Assembly (NCBI GenBank): GCA_035494735.1
Contig: DATJGS010000037.1
Coordinates: forward strand, 124,001 to 188,000
DNA length: 64,000 nt
From: DATJGS01 sp035494735
GTDB lineage: Bacteria; Eisenbacteria; RBG-16-71-46
Direction: 5' to 3'
Shown: piece by piece, positions 25,088 through 34,176 of the stretch
Layout: every line of letters begins with the position of its first letter
How positions within the stretch are numbered: position 1 is the first letter of the stretch
Program-made: the position numbers and the translations under genes
The notes under the pieces: generated by a model
What the model was told of the DNA's origin: nothing
What the model saw: only the letters and a program-made list of their open reading frames with translations
Databases searched by the model: none

Positions 25088-26107
25088 CTAGTGGTGGCGC
25101 ACGCGGAATTCGGCTTCGGCGCGGGCCGCGGCGCGTTCGTTCCCGGCGCCGACGCTGACGCCCTGCGCGCGCGCCACGGACAACAGCTCGCCCGGCAGCG
25201 GGAACATGACGCGCTCCTCGACGAGCCGGAATTCCTGCACGCGATAGTCGCCGCACTCGCCGACGCGGCGCACGCACGCCTGCACGACGTCTTCGGGCGT
25301 CGACGCGCCGGCGGTGATGCCGACGTCGCCGTGGATCCACGCGGGATCGATGTCGTCCGCCGACTCGATGAGGTGCGCGTCCGCGCCCAGGTTACGCGCG
25401 ACCTCGACGAGACGGTTCGCGTTGCTGCTGGCCGGCGCGCCCACGACGAGCACGACGCGGCAGCGCCGCGCCAGCTCCTTCACGGCGTCCTGGCGGTTCT
25501 GCGTCGCGTAGCAGATGTCGGCCTTGGCCGGCTCGTGGATCGCCGGGAAGCGGCGCTTCAGCGTCTCGACGATGGCGCGCACGTCGTCCACCGACAGCGT
25601 GGTCTGCGAAATGTACGCGACCTTGGAAGGATCGGGCAGCACGAGCGCCTCGGCGTCGGCCACGGTCTCGACGATCACGATGTGATCGGGCGCCTCGCCC
25701 ATCGTGCCCTGCACTTCGACGTGATTGCGGTGGCCCACGAGCACGATCGTGTAGCCCTGCTGCGCGTAGCGCAGCGCCTCGAGGTGCACCTTCGTGACGA
25801 GCGGGCACGTCGCGTCGAGCGCCCTGAGGCCGCGCGCGCGCGCCTCTTCCCGCACCGCCGGCGACACGCCGTGCGCCGAGAAGATCACGACCGCGCCCTC
25901 GGGCACGTCGTTCAGGTCGTCCGTGAACACCGCGCCCTTGCGCCTGAGGTCCTCGACGACGTGGCGGTTGTGCACGATCTCGTGGCGCACGTAGACGGGC
26001 GCGCCGTACACCTGGAGCGCCATGTCGACGATGTCGATGGCGCGATCCACGCCGGCGCAGAAACCGCGCGGCGCGGCAAGATGGAGCGTGTGCGGGGCGG
26101 TGCTCAT
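25088..26107 (-). CDS. ispH: 4-hydroxy-3-methylbut-2-enyl diphosphate reductase
   Basis: Last enzyme of the methylerythritol phosphate pathway, an iron-sulfur protein forming IPP and DMAPP. 339 residues. Cluster cysteines: GFCAGVDRA, DATCPLVTKVH and ICYATQNRQ. Substrate-binding residues: HEIVHN, FSAHGVSPAV, GHRNHVEVQGTMGEA with the catalytic Glu, and SSNANRLVEVA. ATG at 26107 with AAAGG about eight bases upstream. The downstream LigB-like gene starts 8 bases after the stop. No other MEP gene lies in the window. Confidence 0.96.
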   Translation of the reverse strand: MSTAPHTLHLAAPRGFCAGVDRAIDIVDMALQVYGAPVYVRHEIVHNRHVVEDLRRKGAVFTDDLNDVPEGAVVIFSAHGVSPAVREEARARGLRALDATCPLVTKVHLEALRYAQQGYTIVLVGHRNHVEVQGTMGEAPDHIVIVETVADAEALVLPDPSKVAYISQTTLSVDDVRAIVETLKRRFPAIHEPAKADICYATQNRQDAVKELARRCRVVLVVGAPASSNANRLVEVARNLGADAHLIESADDIDPAWIHGDVGITAGASTPEDVVQACVRRVGECGDYRVQEFRLVEERVMFPLPGELLSVARAQGVSVGAGNERAAARAEAEFRVRHH

Positions 26108-26273
26108 GGGCTGCCTTTCAAAGAGACATCACGCCGGGTTGGCGGGCACGGACGTTACCCGATGCGTCCGCGCCGCGCCAATCGCGGGGCTCGATGCATC
26201 GCCTCGCGCCCGCACGCGGCGCCGCGCTGCGACCGGAACCCGCGCGCCGTCTCGTGACGCATGCGGGTCCGCC

Positions 26274-27041
26274 TCAGCGGTTCTGCCAGCGTGGGTCGCG
26301 CTTTTCGGCGTGGGCGCGGATGCCTTCGGCCGTGTCCTCGAGCGGCATCAGGCGCTCGAGATAACGGGCCTCGATACGGCGCAGGGCGGCCGGCGCCGCG
26401 GCGCCGGCGCCCTCGCGTAGCGCGCGCTTGGCTTCGCGCAGCACGGCCGGACTGCGCGCGAGCAGCGAGGCGACGAGGCGTGCGGTCTCGGCCTCGCGGG
26501 CCCCGGGCGCGCACACGCGCTGCACCAGGCCGAGCGCGTGCGCGCGCTCCACGCTCACGGAATCGCCGGTCAGGGTCCATTCGCACGCCGCGCCCCAGCC
26601 GACGCGCGCGGGCAGCAGCGCGGCGGCGACGGGCGGATAGCAGCCGAGCGCGATCTCCGGGAACGCGAGCTTCGCGTCGTCCTCGGCGACCACGAGGTCG
26701 CAGGCCAGCGCCAGCTCGAGCCCGCCGCCCTGGGCGAAGCCGTGGATGGCGGCGATCGTGACGCAATCGGCGGCGAGCAGCGCGCGGATGGCGCCGTGGA
26801 AGTCCTCGAGCATGCCCTCGACGCGCCCCGGCACGTGGTCGGCGATCTCGACGCCGGCCGAGAACCCGCGCGCGCCGCCGCCGTCCAGGATCAGCAGCGC
26901 GACCGAGGTGTCCGCGTCCGCGGCGCGGATCTCGGCGGCGAGCGCGCGATTCAGCTCGCGGTCGAGCACGTTCAGAGGCGGGCGCGATAGGGTCACGCGC
27001 CGCACCCCGCCGTCGCGCGTGACGTCGAGCGGAGAACTCAC
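26274..27041 (-). CDS. Enoyl-CoA hydratase/isomerase (crotonase family)
   Basis: 255-residue crotonase. Oxyanion-hole segments GFSAGVEIADH and IHGFAQGGGLELALACDLVVAEDDAKLAFPEIALGCYPP, which includes the catalytic-type Glu of PEI. It starts at GTG 27041, overlapping the stop of the upstream TPR gene in GTGA, so the two are translationally coupled. Substrate could be a short-chain enoyl-CoA or another thioester; the ALPARVG segment is less standard than PGTGGTQRL, suggesting a divergent substrate. It is one of three crotonases in the window. Confidence 0.87.
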   Translation of the reverse strand: MSSPLDVTRDGGVRRVTLSRPPLNVLDRELNRALAAEIRAADADTSVALLILDGGGARGFSAGVEIADHVPGRVEGMLEDFHGAIRALLAADCVTIAAIHGFAQGGGLELALACDLVVAEDDAKLAFPEIALGCYPPVAAALLPARVGWGAACEWTLTGDSVSVERAHALGLVQRVCAPGAREAETARLVASLLARSPAVLREAKRALREGAGAAAPAALRRIEARYLERLMPLEDTAEGIRAHAEKRDPRWQNR

Positions 27042-28324
27042 GGCTCGACGCCGCGCTTGGGGCTGATCGGCGCGCGCGGTTGCGGATGCGCCAGGCTGTC
27101 CGCTTCGTACAGCGCGCGCAGCGAATCGGGGGCGCCGTGGCGCGCCGCGGCGATGGCGGCGCGCGCGCGGCTGCGGCCCGCGGCGTCGCGGAACATGGAC
27201 TCGGCGCGGCGCATCTCGCCGAGCCCGCCGCGCGCGTCGCCCGAAGCGCCGAGCGCGATGCCGAGCACGAGGCGCGCGTCGCCCGACGTCGGATCCACGC
27301 GCACGCCGTCGCGCGCCAGCTCGACCGCGATGTCGCGGCGATCGACCTCGATGAAATGCTGCACGGCGGCGAGTCGCGCGTTCACGTCGTCGGGCCGGGC
27401 GTGCAGCCAGTTGCGATACATCGTGCCCGACTCGGCGTCGCGGCCGAGCGCGTGCATGGCCGCCAGTTCCCCCTGGAACGCGATGCTCGACGTCGAGTCG
27501 CGGCGCAGCGCCTCCTGGTATTGGGCCAGCGCCTCCTGGAAGTTCCCGGCGCGGGCCTCGAGGTTCGCGACGTTGATCCACGCGCCCGGGTCCTTGGGAT
27601 CCAGCACCTGCGCGCGATGGTAGGCGGCGCGCGCTTCCGTGGTCCGCCCCGCCGCGGCCAGCACCACGCCGAGATCGCGCGCGTACGGCGCGTGGCGCGG
27701 CGCCAGGCGGATCGCGCGGCGCACGGCGGTCTCGGCGTCGCGCAGGCGCCCCTGCGACAGCAGCGCCTGGGCGAGCCCGTCCCAACTCTCGGCGTCGTTC
27801 GAATTGCGTCGCGTCAGGATGTCGAACTGCCGCTCGGCGCGCGTCGGGTCGCCGAGCGCGAGCAGCGCGAGGCCCAGTTCACGCCCCGCCGCGGAGTTCA
27901 GCGGATGGCGCGCGACTTCCTGGGTGAAGCAGTCCACGGCCACCGAGACCTGATGCACGCCCATGAACAACCGCCCCATGCGCAGGTTCGCGTCCGGCAC
28001 GTTGGGATCGAGCTTGAGCGCGTTCCGATACGACACGATCGCCGCCGCCGGCTGGCCGGCCTTCTCGAGCGCCACGCCCTGCATCATGAAGTCGCGCACT
28101 TGAGCCGCGCGGTTCGCCCCGCCCCCAGGCTCCGCGCCGGGACGCCCGGGGATGAGCAGCGGCGCCTCCGCACCCGCGCTGTCCGTCGCCGCGGCGGGTG
28201 CGCGCGACGCGGGCGGCGTGCTCGGGCGCGCGGCCTTGCCGGGCGCGACCGCCCCACGACCCGCCATAGGCACGCCCGCGACGAGCGCCAATGCCAGCGC
28301 CGCCATCATCAGGAGCGATTTCAT
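27038..28324 (-). CDS. Exported TPR-repeat protein
   Basis: 428-residue protein with an N-terminal signal or anchor (MKSLLMMAALALALVAGVP), an Ala/Pro/Ser-rich linker to about residue 75, then around nine to ten tetratricopeptide repeats (GVALEKAGQPAAAIVSYRNALKLDPN, DANLRMGRLFMGVHQ, GLAQALLSQGRLRDAETAVRRAI and so on). Probably a periplasmic scaffold. The stop overlaps the GTG of the downstream crotonase, an unexpected pairing. The MprF-like gene starts 75 bases away on the opposite strand, so both promoters sit in that short gap. Confidence 0.85.
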   Translation of the reverse strand: MKSLLMMAALALALVAGVPMAGRGAVAPGKAARPSTPPASRAPAAATDSAGAEAPLLIPGRPGAEPGGGANRAAQVRDFMMQGVALEKAGQPAAAIVSYRNALKLDPNVPDANLRMGRLFMGVHQVSVAVDCFTQEVARHPLNSAAGRELGLALLALGDPTRAERQFDILTRRNSNDAESWDGLAQALLSQGRLRDAETAVRRAIRLAPRHAPYARDLGVVLAAAGRTTEARAAYHRAQVLDPKDPGAWINVANLEARAGNFQEALAQYQEALRRDSTSSIAFQGELAAMHALGRDAESGTMYRNWLHARPDDVNARLAAVQHFIEVDRRDIAVELARDGVRVDPTSGDARLVLGIALGASGDARGGLGEMRRAESMFRDAAGRSRARAAIAAARHGAPDSLRALYEADSLAHPQPRAPISPKRGVEP

Positions 28325-28399
28325 TCGGTCGACTATACCCCACGCCCGGACGGGCGCCGGACGGGCGCGGGCGGTTCGCGTGCTATCGTCCGCGGTCGC

Positions 28400-30151
28400 A
28401 TGAACCGCCCCCTCGTCCGGCACCTGGTCGCCCTGGCCGTCGCGGCCATGGGCACGATCGACCTGCTGTCGGCGTACCTGTCCCACCCCTCCGACCGCCT
28501 GCTCGCGGTGCGGCGCCTCATCCCCACCGAAGTCATCGACACCAGCCGCACGTTCACGCTGCTCGCCGGCGCGCTGCTGCTGGTCACGGCCTGGGGCCTG
28601 CGCCGTGGCAAGCGTCGGGCGTACGTGACCGCGTTGTTCCTGTGCGCCGTTTCGGTGCCGTTCAATCTGCTCAAGGCGTTCGATTTCGAGGAGGCGACGC
28701 TCGCCGCGTCTCTCATGTTCGTGCTCGGCGTCAGCGCCGAAGCGTTTGGCGTGCGCAGCCGCGAGTTGTCGCTGCGCGCGCTGCGTTCGCCCGCACTGCT
28801 CGCGCTGCTCGGTCTCCTCGTGTACGCGGTGCTCGGATGCTGGTTCATCGGCACGCGCTACGGCCACGGCGTGACGCTGAACGGCGCGATGACCGAGGCC
28901 GGCTATCGCCTGTTCGGCGTCGGCGACTCGGTGATCGTGCTGCCGCGCGGGCTGACCCACGTCGAGCACCGCGTCGCGAGCTGGTTCCTGGATTCGCTGA
29001 GCGTAATCGGGATCACGCTGCTCACGACGCTCGCCCTGCTCGCGCTGCGTCCGGTGCAGCACCGGGGCCGTCACCGCGCCGAGACGGCCGACGTCGCCGG
29101 GCTGGTCCGGCGCTACGGCGACAATTCGGTGGCGGCTTTCGCGCTCGCGCCCGACAGCGATTACTTCTTCAGCCCGAACCGGCGCGCCGTGATCGCGTAC
29201 CGCTTCGAGTCGGACACGCTGCTGGTGATCGGCGACCCCATCGGCCCGGCCGAGGAGATACCGCCGCTGCTCGTCTCGTTCGAGCGGCACTGCCGCGAGC
29301 ACGACTGGCAGTTCGCGTTCTTCCAGGCCCGTCCCGAGCTGCTGCCGGCGTACCGGCGCTGCGGCTGGCGCGCGCTGCACATCGGCGAGGATCCCCTCCT
29401 ATGGACCGATCGCTTCACGCTCGAGGGCTCGTCCGTCGGCGAGTTGCGGCGCATGGTGCGCAAGCTCGACCGGCAGGGTCTCGAGGCGCGGATGTTCCTG
29501 CCCGACGAAAACCCGTTCGATCCGGAGAACGACCCGGACGGCCTGCTCGAGCAGATGCGCGACATCTCCGCCGAGTGGCTGCGCTCGCGCCACGGCGGCG
29601 AGAAGGGCTTCTGCATGGGCCGCTTCGATCCGCACGCTCTGAACGACGTGTGGTTGTCGGTGGCGTGGAATCCGGCCGCGCGCCGCGTGGAAGCGTTCTG
29701 CACGTTCGTTCCCGTGTGGGGGCGGCGCGGCTGGACGCTGGACCTGATGCGCCGCCATGCCGACTCGCTGTCGGGCTCCACCGAGTTCCTGGTCGTCAAG
29801 TCGGTGGAGCGCGCGCGGCAGCGGGGCGACGCGATGATCTCTCTGTCGCTGTCGGCGCTGGCCAAGGTCGCCGACGAGCCCGCGCCGACGGCGCCCGGCA
29901 CGGAGCCCGCGGCCGCGGCGCCGGCCAGCGACGCGGCGGCCGACGATCGCGGACGCCAGTTCCTCATGGACGCGCTGGCCCGTTACTACGACTTCAAGAA
30001 CCTGTTCCGCTGGAAGAAGAAGTTCAATCCCGTGTTCGAAGACCGCTACCTCGTGTATCCAGAGACCCTCGCGCTGCCGCGCGTAGCGCGTGCGCTGCTC
30101 CGCGCCCAGACGCCGGCCGGGCTCCTTTCGTACCTTCGCGGGACGCGCTGA
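28400..30151 (+). CDS. DUF2156/MprF C-terminal-like membrane protein
   Basis: 583-residue protein. The first 220 residues hold five or six hydrophobic segments; residues about 230-580 form the soluble DUF2156 domain with the GNAT-like fold found at the C-terminus of MprF/phosphatidylglycerol lysyltransferases: YGDNSVAAFALAPDSDYFFSP, VIGDPIGPAEEIPPLLVSF, LPAYRRCGWRALHIGEDPLLW, WNPAARRVEAFCTFVPVW, and FKNLFRWKKKFNPVFEDRYLVYP near the end. MprF-type enzymes move aminoacyl groups from tRNA to membrane lipid. The N-terminal part is shorter than in full MprF flippases, so lipid aminoacylation is a guess. An Ala/Pro-rich insert lies near residues 495-515. Confidence 0.8.
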   Translation: MNRPLVRHLVALAVAAMGTIDLLSAYLSHPSDRLLAVRRLIPTEVIDTSRTFTLLAGALLLVTAWGLRRGKRRAYVTALFLCAVSVPFNLLKAFDFEEATLAASLMFVLGVSAEAFGVRSRELSLRALRSPALLALLGLLVYAVLGCWFIGTRYGHGVTLNGAMTEAGYRLFGVGDSVIVLPRGLTHVEHRVASWFLDSLSVIGITLLTTLALLALRPVQHRGRHRAETADVAGLVRRYGDNSVAAFALAPDSDYFFSPNRRAVIAYRFESDTLLVIGDPIGPAEEIPPLLVSFERHCREHDWQFAFFQARPELLPAYRRCGWRALHIGEDPLLWTDRFTLEGSSVGELRRMVRKLDRQGLEARMFLPDENPFDPENDPDGLLEQMRDISAEWLRSRHGGEKGFCMGRFDPHALNDVWLSVAWNPAARRVEAFCTFVPVWGRRGWTLDLMRRHADSLSGSTEFLVVKSVERARQRGDAMISLSLSALAKVADEPAPTAPGTEPAAAAPASDAAADDRGRQFLMDALARYYDFKNLFRWKKKFNPVFEDRYLVYPETLALPRVARALLRAQTPAGLLSYLRGTR

Positions 30152-30397
30152 AGGCCCGAGCGGTTCAGCCACGTCGCCGAGCGTCTCCGCCTCTCGAACC
30201 TGCAAGATGGTGCCGCCTGTCCCACTACCCGCATGCAGGTGCGCGTCCATGCGCAAACTTCCTCTATGCATGAATGGCGCGACGATTCTTGATTTTCATA
30301 CGAACTGGATGCTACCTTTCTCGTCCGCGCGAGGAGTCCGGACGTTCCAGGCCGTTGTGCGAACTGTCGAACGGAGCCCAACGATTCGGGGTGGCGG

Positions 30398-32965
30398 GTG
30401 TTCGCGTTCTTCCAGAAGCTCTTCTCCTCGGATTTCCTGCCGCACGCGCACTGCTTCCTCCAGCAGAAGGGCGTCCTCTGGCTGCACGTCGCCTCCGACG
30501 CGGCCATCACGCTCGCGTACTACTCGATTCCATTCACACTGCTGTATTTCGTACGCCATCGGCGTGACTTGGCATTCAATTGGATGTTCCTGATGTTCGG
30601 GGCATTTATATTCGGGTGCGGCACGACGCACCTGTTCGCGATCTGGACGCTGTGGCATCCGATCTATCGCGCCGAGGGCCTCGTCAAACTCGCGACCGGC
30701 GCGCTGTCCCTCGGCACCGCCGCCGCCCTGATTCCGCTCGTGCCGAAGGCGCTCGCGCTGCCGAGCCGTGACCAGCTCGAGGAGGCGAACCGCGCGCTCG
30801 CGGCCGAGGTGCTCGATCGGCAGAACGCCGAGCATGCCTTGCGCGAGAGCCAGCAGTGGCTGACCGCGATGGCGCGCTCGGTCGGCGACGGCGTCATCGC
30901 GACGGACCGGCACGGGCTCGTCAGCTTCATGAGCGCCCTCGCCGAGCGCCTGACCGGCCACGTCTCCAAGGACGCCTCCGGGCGTCCGCTGCGCGACGTG
31001 CTTCCCCTGTTGAACGCCGAGACCCGCGAGCCCCTCGAGGATCCGGTGGCCATGATGCTGCGCAGCCCCCCGCACTTGAGGCTCAGCCACAAGGCCACCC
31101 TGGTCGCGCGCGGCGGGATCGAACGCCCGGTCGAGTTCAGCGTCGCGCCCATCGAGGGCCTCGATGGCACGATGTCCGGCGTGGTCGTCGTGTTCCGCGA
31201 TGTGAGCGCGCGTCGCCAGGCCGAGGAGGAGCTGCGCGAACGCTCGGCCGTGCTGCAATCGATCACCGAGTCCGTCGCGCACTACGTGGACCGGGGCGAC
31301 TGGCAGGCGGCCAGCGAAGCGCTCCTGACGTGCGCGCTGCGCCTCACCGGATCGCGCTGGGGGCTCGCGGCGGTCCTGCTCGACGGTTCGGCGTTGCGGG
31401 TGCTGGCCCGCTCCTCAGTCGACGGCGCGTTCGGCGCCGCGGCCGCCCACGCCGCTCCCGGGCCGATGCACCACGAAATGCTGTCGTTGTCCGGCGCGTG
31501 GTCCGCGCTCGTCGGGCGCCGCGAAGTCGTCCTCGAGAACGAGGCGCGCGAGCACCTCACGGAGACGCCGTTCCCGCCGGGCCAGCCGACCCCGCGCCGC
31601 TTCCTCGGGGTGCCCGTGCTGCGCGGCGACGACGTCGTCGGCGTGATGTGCGTCGCCGACCGCGAGTCGACCTACACCGGGGCCGATCACGCGCGACTCG
31701 AATCGCTGACCCAGATCGCCGGCCTGCTGTTCGACGGCTATCGGCGCGGCCTGCGCGAAGGGCAGCTCCAGCAGCAGCTCGTGCGCGCGCAGCGCATGGA
31801 GGCGGTCGGACGGCTGGCCGGCGGCGTGGCCCACGACTTCAACAACCTGCTGACCGCGATCCTCGGCTACACGGATCTCGTCGCGGAGCGAATCGGCGAG
31901 GCGCACGCCTCGGCCGCCGACGTCACCGAGATCCGCCGCGCGGCGGAGCGCGCGACCGGTCTCACGAGCCAGCTGCTCGCGTTCGCGCGCCGGCAGGTCA
32001 TGGAACCGCGCGTGTTGGATCTCAACAGCGTCGTGCACGACATGGACCGGATGCTGCGCCGCCTGCTCGGCGACGAAGTCCAGCTCGTCACTCAGACCGA
32101 TCCCGACCTGTGGCCGGTGCGGGTGGACCGCCACCAGATCGAACAGGTGCTCGTGAACCTGGCGGTGAACGCGCGCGACGCGATGCCGAACGGCGGCGTG
32201 CTGGCCCTCGAGACGGCGAACGTCGAACACGCGAAGTGGACGACCGTGAGCGGCGAGCCGCCCCGCGACCGGTCCTGCGTGTCGCTGCGCGTGCGCGATA
32301 CCGGGCTCGGCATGAATCCCGACGTGCTGTCGCACATCTTCGAACCGTTCTTCACGACCAAGGACGAAGGCAAGGGCACCGGCCTCGGCCTGTCGACCGC
32401 GTACGGCATCGTCCAGCAGAGCGGCGGCACCGTCTCGGTCGAGAGCGAGCCCGGCGCCGGCACGTGCTTCACCGTACTCCTGCCCCGCGCCACGGCCGAC
32501 GACGCCGAGCCCGCAGCGGGCGAGGCCGGCGCGGTGCGGGCCGGGGTCGTGCCGCGCGGGCGCGAGTGCCTGCTGCTGGTCGAGGACCAGCCAACCGTGC
32601 GGCGTCTGCTGGCCGCCGTGCTGCGCGAGAACGGCTACACCGTGATCGAGGCGAGCAACGGTGAGGAAGCGTTGCTCGAATGCCTGCAGCATCCGCAGCG
32701 CACGCTCGACCTGCTCGTGACCGACGTGCGCATGCCGGTCGTGAATGGACGCGAACTGGCGCACCGCCTGCGCCAGGCGCAGCACGGCCTGCGCGTCCTG
32801 TTCATCTCCGGATTCCCCGACGACATGCTCGCGGGCGTCGAGCTGCACGAGCCCGGCATCGCGTTCCTCGCGAAGCCGTTCACGCCCGACACGCTGGCCC
32901 GCCAGGTGCGCGAACTGCTGGACGAGCCGTCGCGCACCAGCCAGCGGCGGGACCCGTCCGCTTAG
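30398..32965 (+). CDS. Hybrid histidine kinase with plant ethylene-receptor-like N-terminus
   Basis: 855 residues, starting at GTG 30398. Order of domains: three membrane segments (about 25-115) matching the ethylene-binding domain, coiled coil (120-150), PAS (150-275), GAF (about 285-460), HisKA with phosphoacceptor His479 in GGVAHDFNNLL, HATPase (NLAVNARDAM; DTGLGMNPDVL; GKGTGLGLSTAYGIV) and a receiver with Asp776 in LVTDVRMP and Lys in FLAKPF. The membrane domain carries Asp34, Tyr41, Ile44, Pro45, Cys74 and His78, each exactly nine positions after plant ETR1 Asp25, Tyr32, Ile35, Pro36, Cys65 and His69; the last two bind copper. The segment LMFGAFIFGCGTTHLFAIWT is the clearest match. No separate response regulator is adjacent. 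Confidence 0.92.
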   Translation: MFAFFQKLFSSDFLPHAHCFLQQKGVLWLHVASDAAITLAYYSIPFTLLYFVRHRRDLAFNWMFLMFGAFIFGCGTTHLFAIWTLWHPIYRAEGLVKLATGALSLGTAAALIPLVPKALALPSRDQLEEANRALAAEVLDRQNAEHALRESQQWLTAMARSVGDGVIATDRHGLVSFMSALAERLTGHVSKDASGRPLRDVLPLLNAETREPLEDPVAMMLRSPPHLRLSHKATLVARGGIERPVEFSVAPIEGLDGTMSGVVVVFRDVSARRQAEEELRERSAVLQSITESVAHYVDRGDWQAASEALLTCALRLTGSRWGLAAVLLDGSALRVLARSSVDGAFGAAAAHAAPGPMHHEMLSLSGAWSALVGRREVVLENEAREHLTETPFPPGQPTPRRFLGVPVLRGDDVVGVMCVADRESTYTGADHARLESLTQIAGLLFDGYRRGLREGQLQQQLVRAQRMEAVGRLAGGVAHDFNNLLTAILGYTDLVAERIGEAHASAADVTEIRRAAERATGLTSQLLAFARRQVMEPRVLDLNSVVHDMDRMLRRLLGDEVQLVTQTDPDLWPVRVDRHQIEQVLVNLAVNARDAMPNGGVLALETANVEHAKWTTVSGEPPRDRSCVSLRVRDTGLGMNPDVLSHIFEPFFTTKDEGKGTGLGLSTAYGIVQQSGGTVSVESEPGAGTCFTVLLPRATADDAEPAAGEAGAVRAGVVPRGRECLLLVEDQPTVRRLLAAVLRENGYTVIEASNGEEALLECLQHPQRTLDLLVTDVRMPVVNGRELAHRLRQAQHGLRVLFISGFPDDMLAGVELHEPGIAFLAKPFTPDTLARQVRELLDEPSRTSQRRDPSA

Positions 32966-32998
32966 AATCGCCGACGGCCGCCCGCCACCGAACGGCGA

Positions 32999-33028
32999 AG
33001 CCCCTCCGGAGTTCCCTCCGAAGGGGCT
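32999..33028. terminator. Hairpin between convergent genes
   Basis: AGCCCCTCCGGA, loop GTTCCC, TCCGAAGGGGCT: twelve-base arms with a single mismatch, followed on the plus strand by a short T-run (GATTTT). It sits between the kinase gene (plus, ends 32965) and a crotonase gene (minus, ends 33046), so it could terminate both. Confidence 0.7.
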
Positions 33029-33045
33029 CGCGATTTTCGTAGCGG

Positions 33046-33852
33046 CTACTTCGCCTGGAACGACGCCTTGCGCTTCTCGACGTAGGCGGCGAGTCCTTCC
33101 TTCGCGTCCTCGCTCTGGAACAGCTGCTGCTGCAGCTCGCGTTCGACAGCGAGCGCGCTCTCGAACGGGATCTCGACGCCGCTCTGGACCGAGCGCTTGA
33201 TGCGTCCCACGGCCTTCGACGCCTTGTTTGGCGGGCAGAACGTCTCGGCGTACTTCATCACCTTCTCGATGAACTCGTCGTTCGTCGCCGTTTCCCAGAT
33301 CTGATTGATGATGCCGAGCGCGAGGCCCTTCTCGAAGTCGAACGTCTCGCCCGTCACCATCAGCTCGATCGCCGTGCTCTTGTTGATGAGCCGCGCCAGG
33401 CGCTGCGTGCCGCCCGTGCCCGGCAGCACGCCGAGCGAGACCTCGGGCAGACCGACCTTGCCCGCGCCCTTGCGCGCGATCCGCAGATCGGCGGCCATCG
33501 CGATCTCGAGTCCGCCCCCGACCGTGTGGCCGTTCAGCGCGGCGATGACAAGCTTCGGCGTGTGCTCGAGGCGGTTCAGCGTCTCGTTCGCGTGCAGGCA
33601 GAAGTAGTACTTGAACGTCGGATTGACGGTCTTGAGCATGTTGATGTTCGCGCCCGCGCAGAAGAACTTCTCGCCCGCGCCGCGGATGACGATGACGTGC
33701 ACGCTCTCGTCGAAGCGCGCCTGCAGGATGGCGTCGTCCAGGTCGCGCATCATCTCGTGCGTGTACGTGTTCGCCGGCGGATCGTTCAGTTCGAGCACGG
33801 CGACGCCGTTCCTGACGCGATAGTCGACGAGCCGGGTTTTCGTGGCATCCAT
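33046..33852 (-). CDS. Enoyl-CoA hydratase (crotonase family)
   Basis: 268-residue crotonase with canonical features: VIRGAGEKFFCAGANINML, ALNGHTVGGGLEIAMAADLRIA (first catalytic-type Glu), and VGLPEVSLGVLPGTGGTQRLARL (second Glu). It probably hydrates short- or medium-chain enoyl-CoA in beta-oxidation. ATG at 33852 with a GGGAG site upstream; a longer frame to 34002 is shadow. It stands alone, head-to-head with the PAP2 gene across a 324-base gap, and convergent with the kinase gene. Confidence 0.93.
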   Translation of the reverse strand: MDATKTRLVDYRVRNGVAVLELNDPPANTYTHEMMRDLDDAILQARFDESVHVIVIRGAGEKFFCAGANINMLKTVNPTFKYYFCLHANETLNRLEHTPKLVIAALNGHTVGGGLEIAMAADLRIARKGAGKVGLPEVSLGVLPGTGGTQRLARLINKSTAIELMVTGETFDFEKGLALGIINQIWETATNDEFIEKVMKYAETFCPPNKASKAVGRIKRSVQSGVEIPFESALAVERELQQQLFQSEDAKEGLAAYVEKRKASFQAK

Positions 33853-34176
33853 TGGAATCGTTCTCCCCTGACCAGGGCATTGAGGCGCGAGCGGCAAGGC
33901 CGTCCGCGAGGCGCCCGCCAAGCGCGGGCGAGGGACGTCCGGACCGCGGCGAGTGCGGTGGAAAGACGAGGGAGTATAGGAGTCGGCGTCCGACAGCGTC
34001 AACGCGGCCGGCCTCCGGCGCGGGCCCGCTTCGCGCCGACGCGCCGGGCACGTGAGCCTTGACGGCCCGGTGGCCGGTGCCTACGGTTCGCGCGGCCGGC
34101 GCGCGCATGGCCGCCGCTCCGCGGTCGTGTGGGGCCGCGCCACCGTCGATTCGTCCCAGGGAAGGGCCCGCACGCA
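33853..34176. other. Intergenic region, divergent promoters expected
   Basis: No gene seen. The 324 bases between a minus-strand crotonase and the plus-strand PAP2 gene hold only GC-rich sequence with a slightly A-rich patch near 33960-33985. Promoters for both genes should lie here but no clear -35/-10 pair stands out. Confidence 0.4.

Noticed and set aside
27038..29380. A longer reading of the TPR gene (780 residues) past 28324.
   Set aside because: The extra part overlaps the MprF-like gene and is His/Arg/Gln shadow; the signal peptide fixes the start at 28324.
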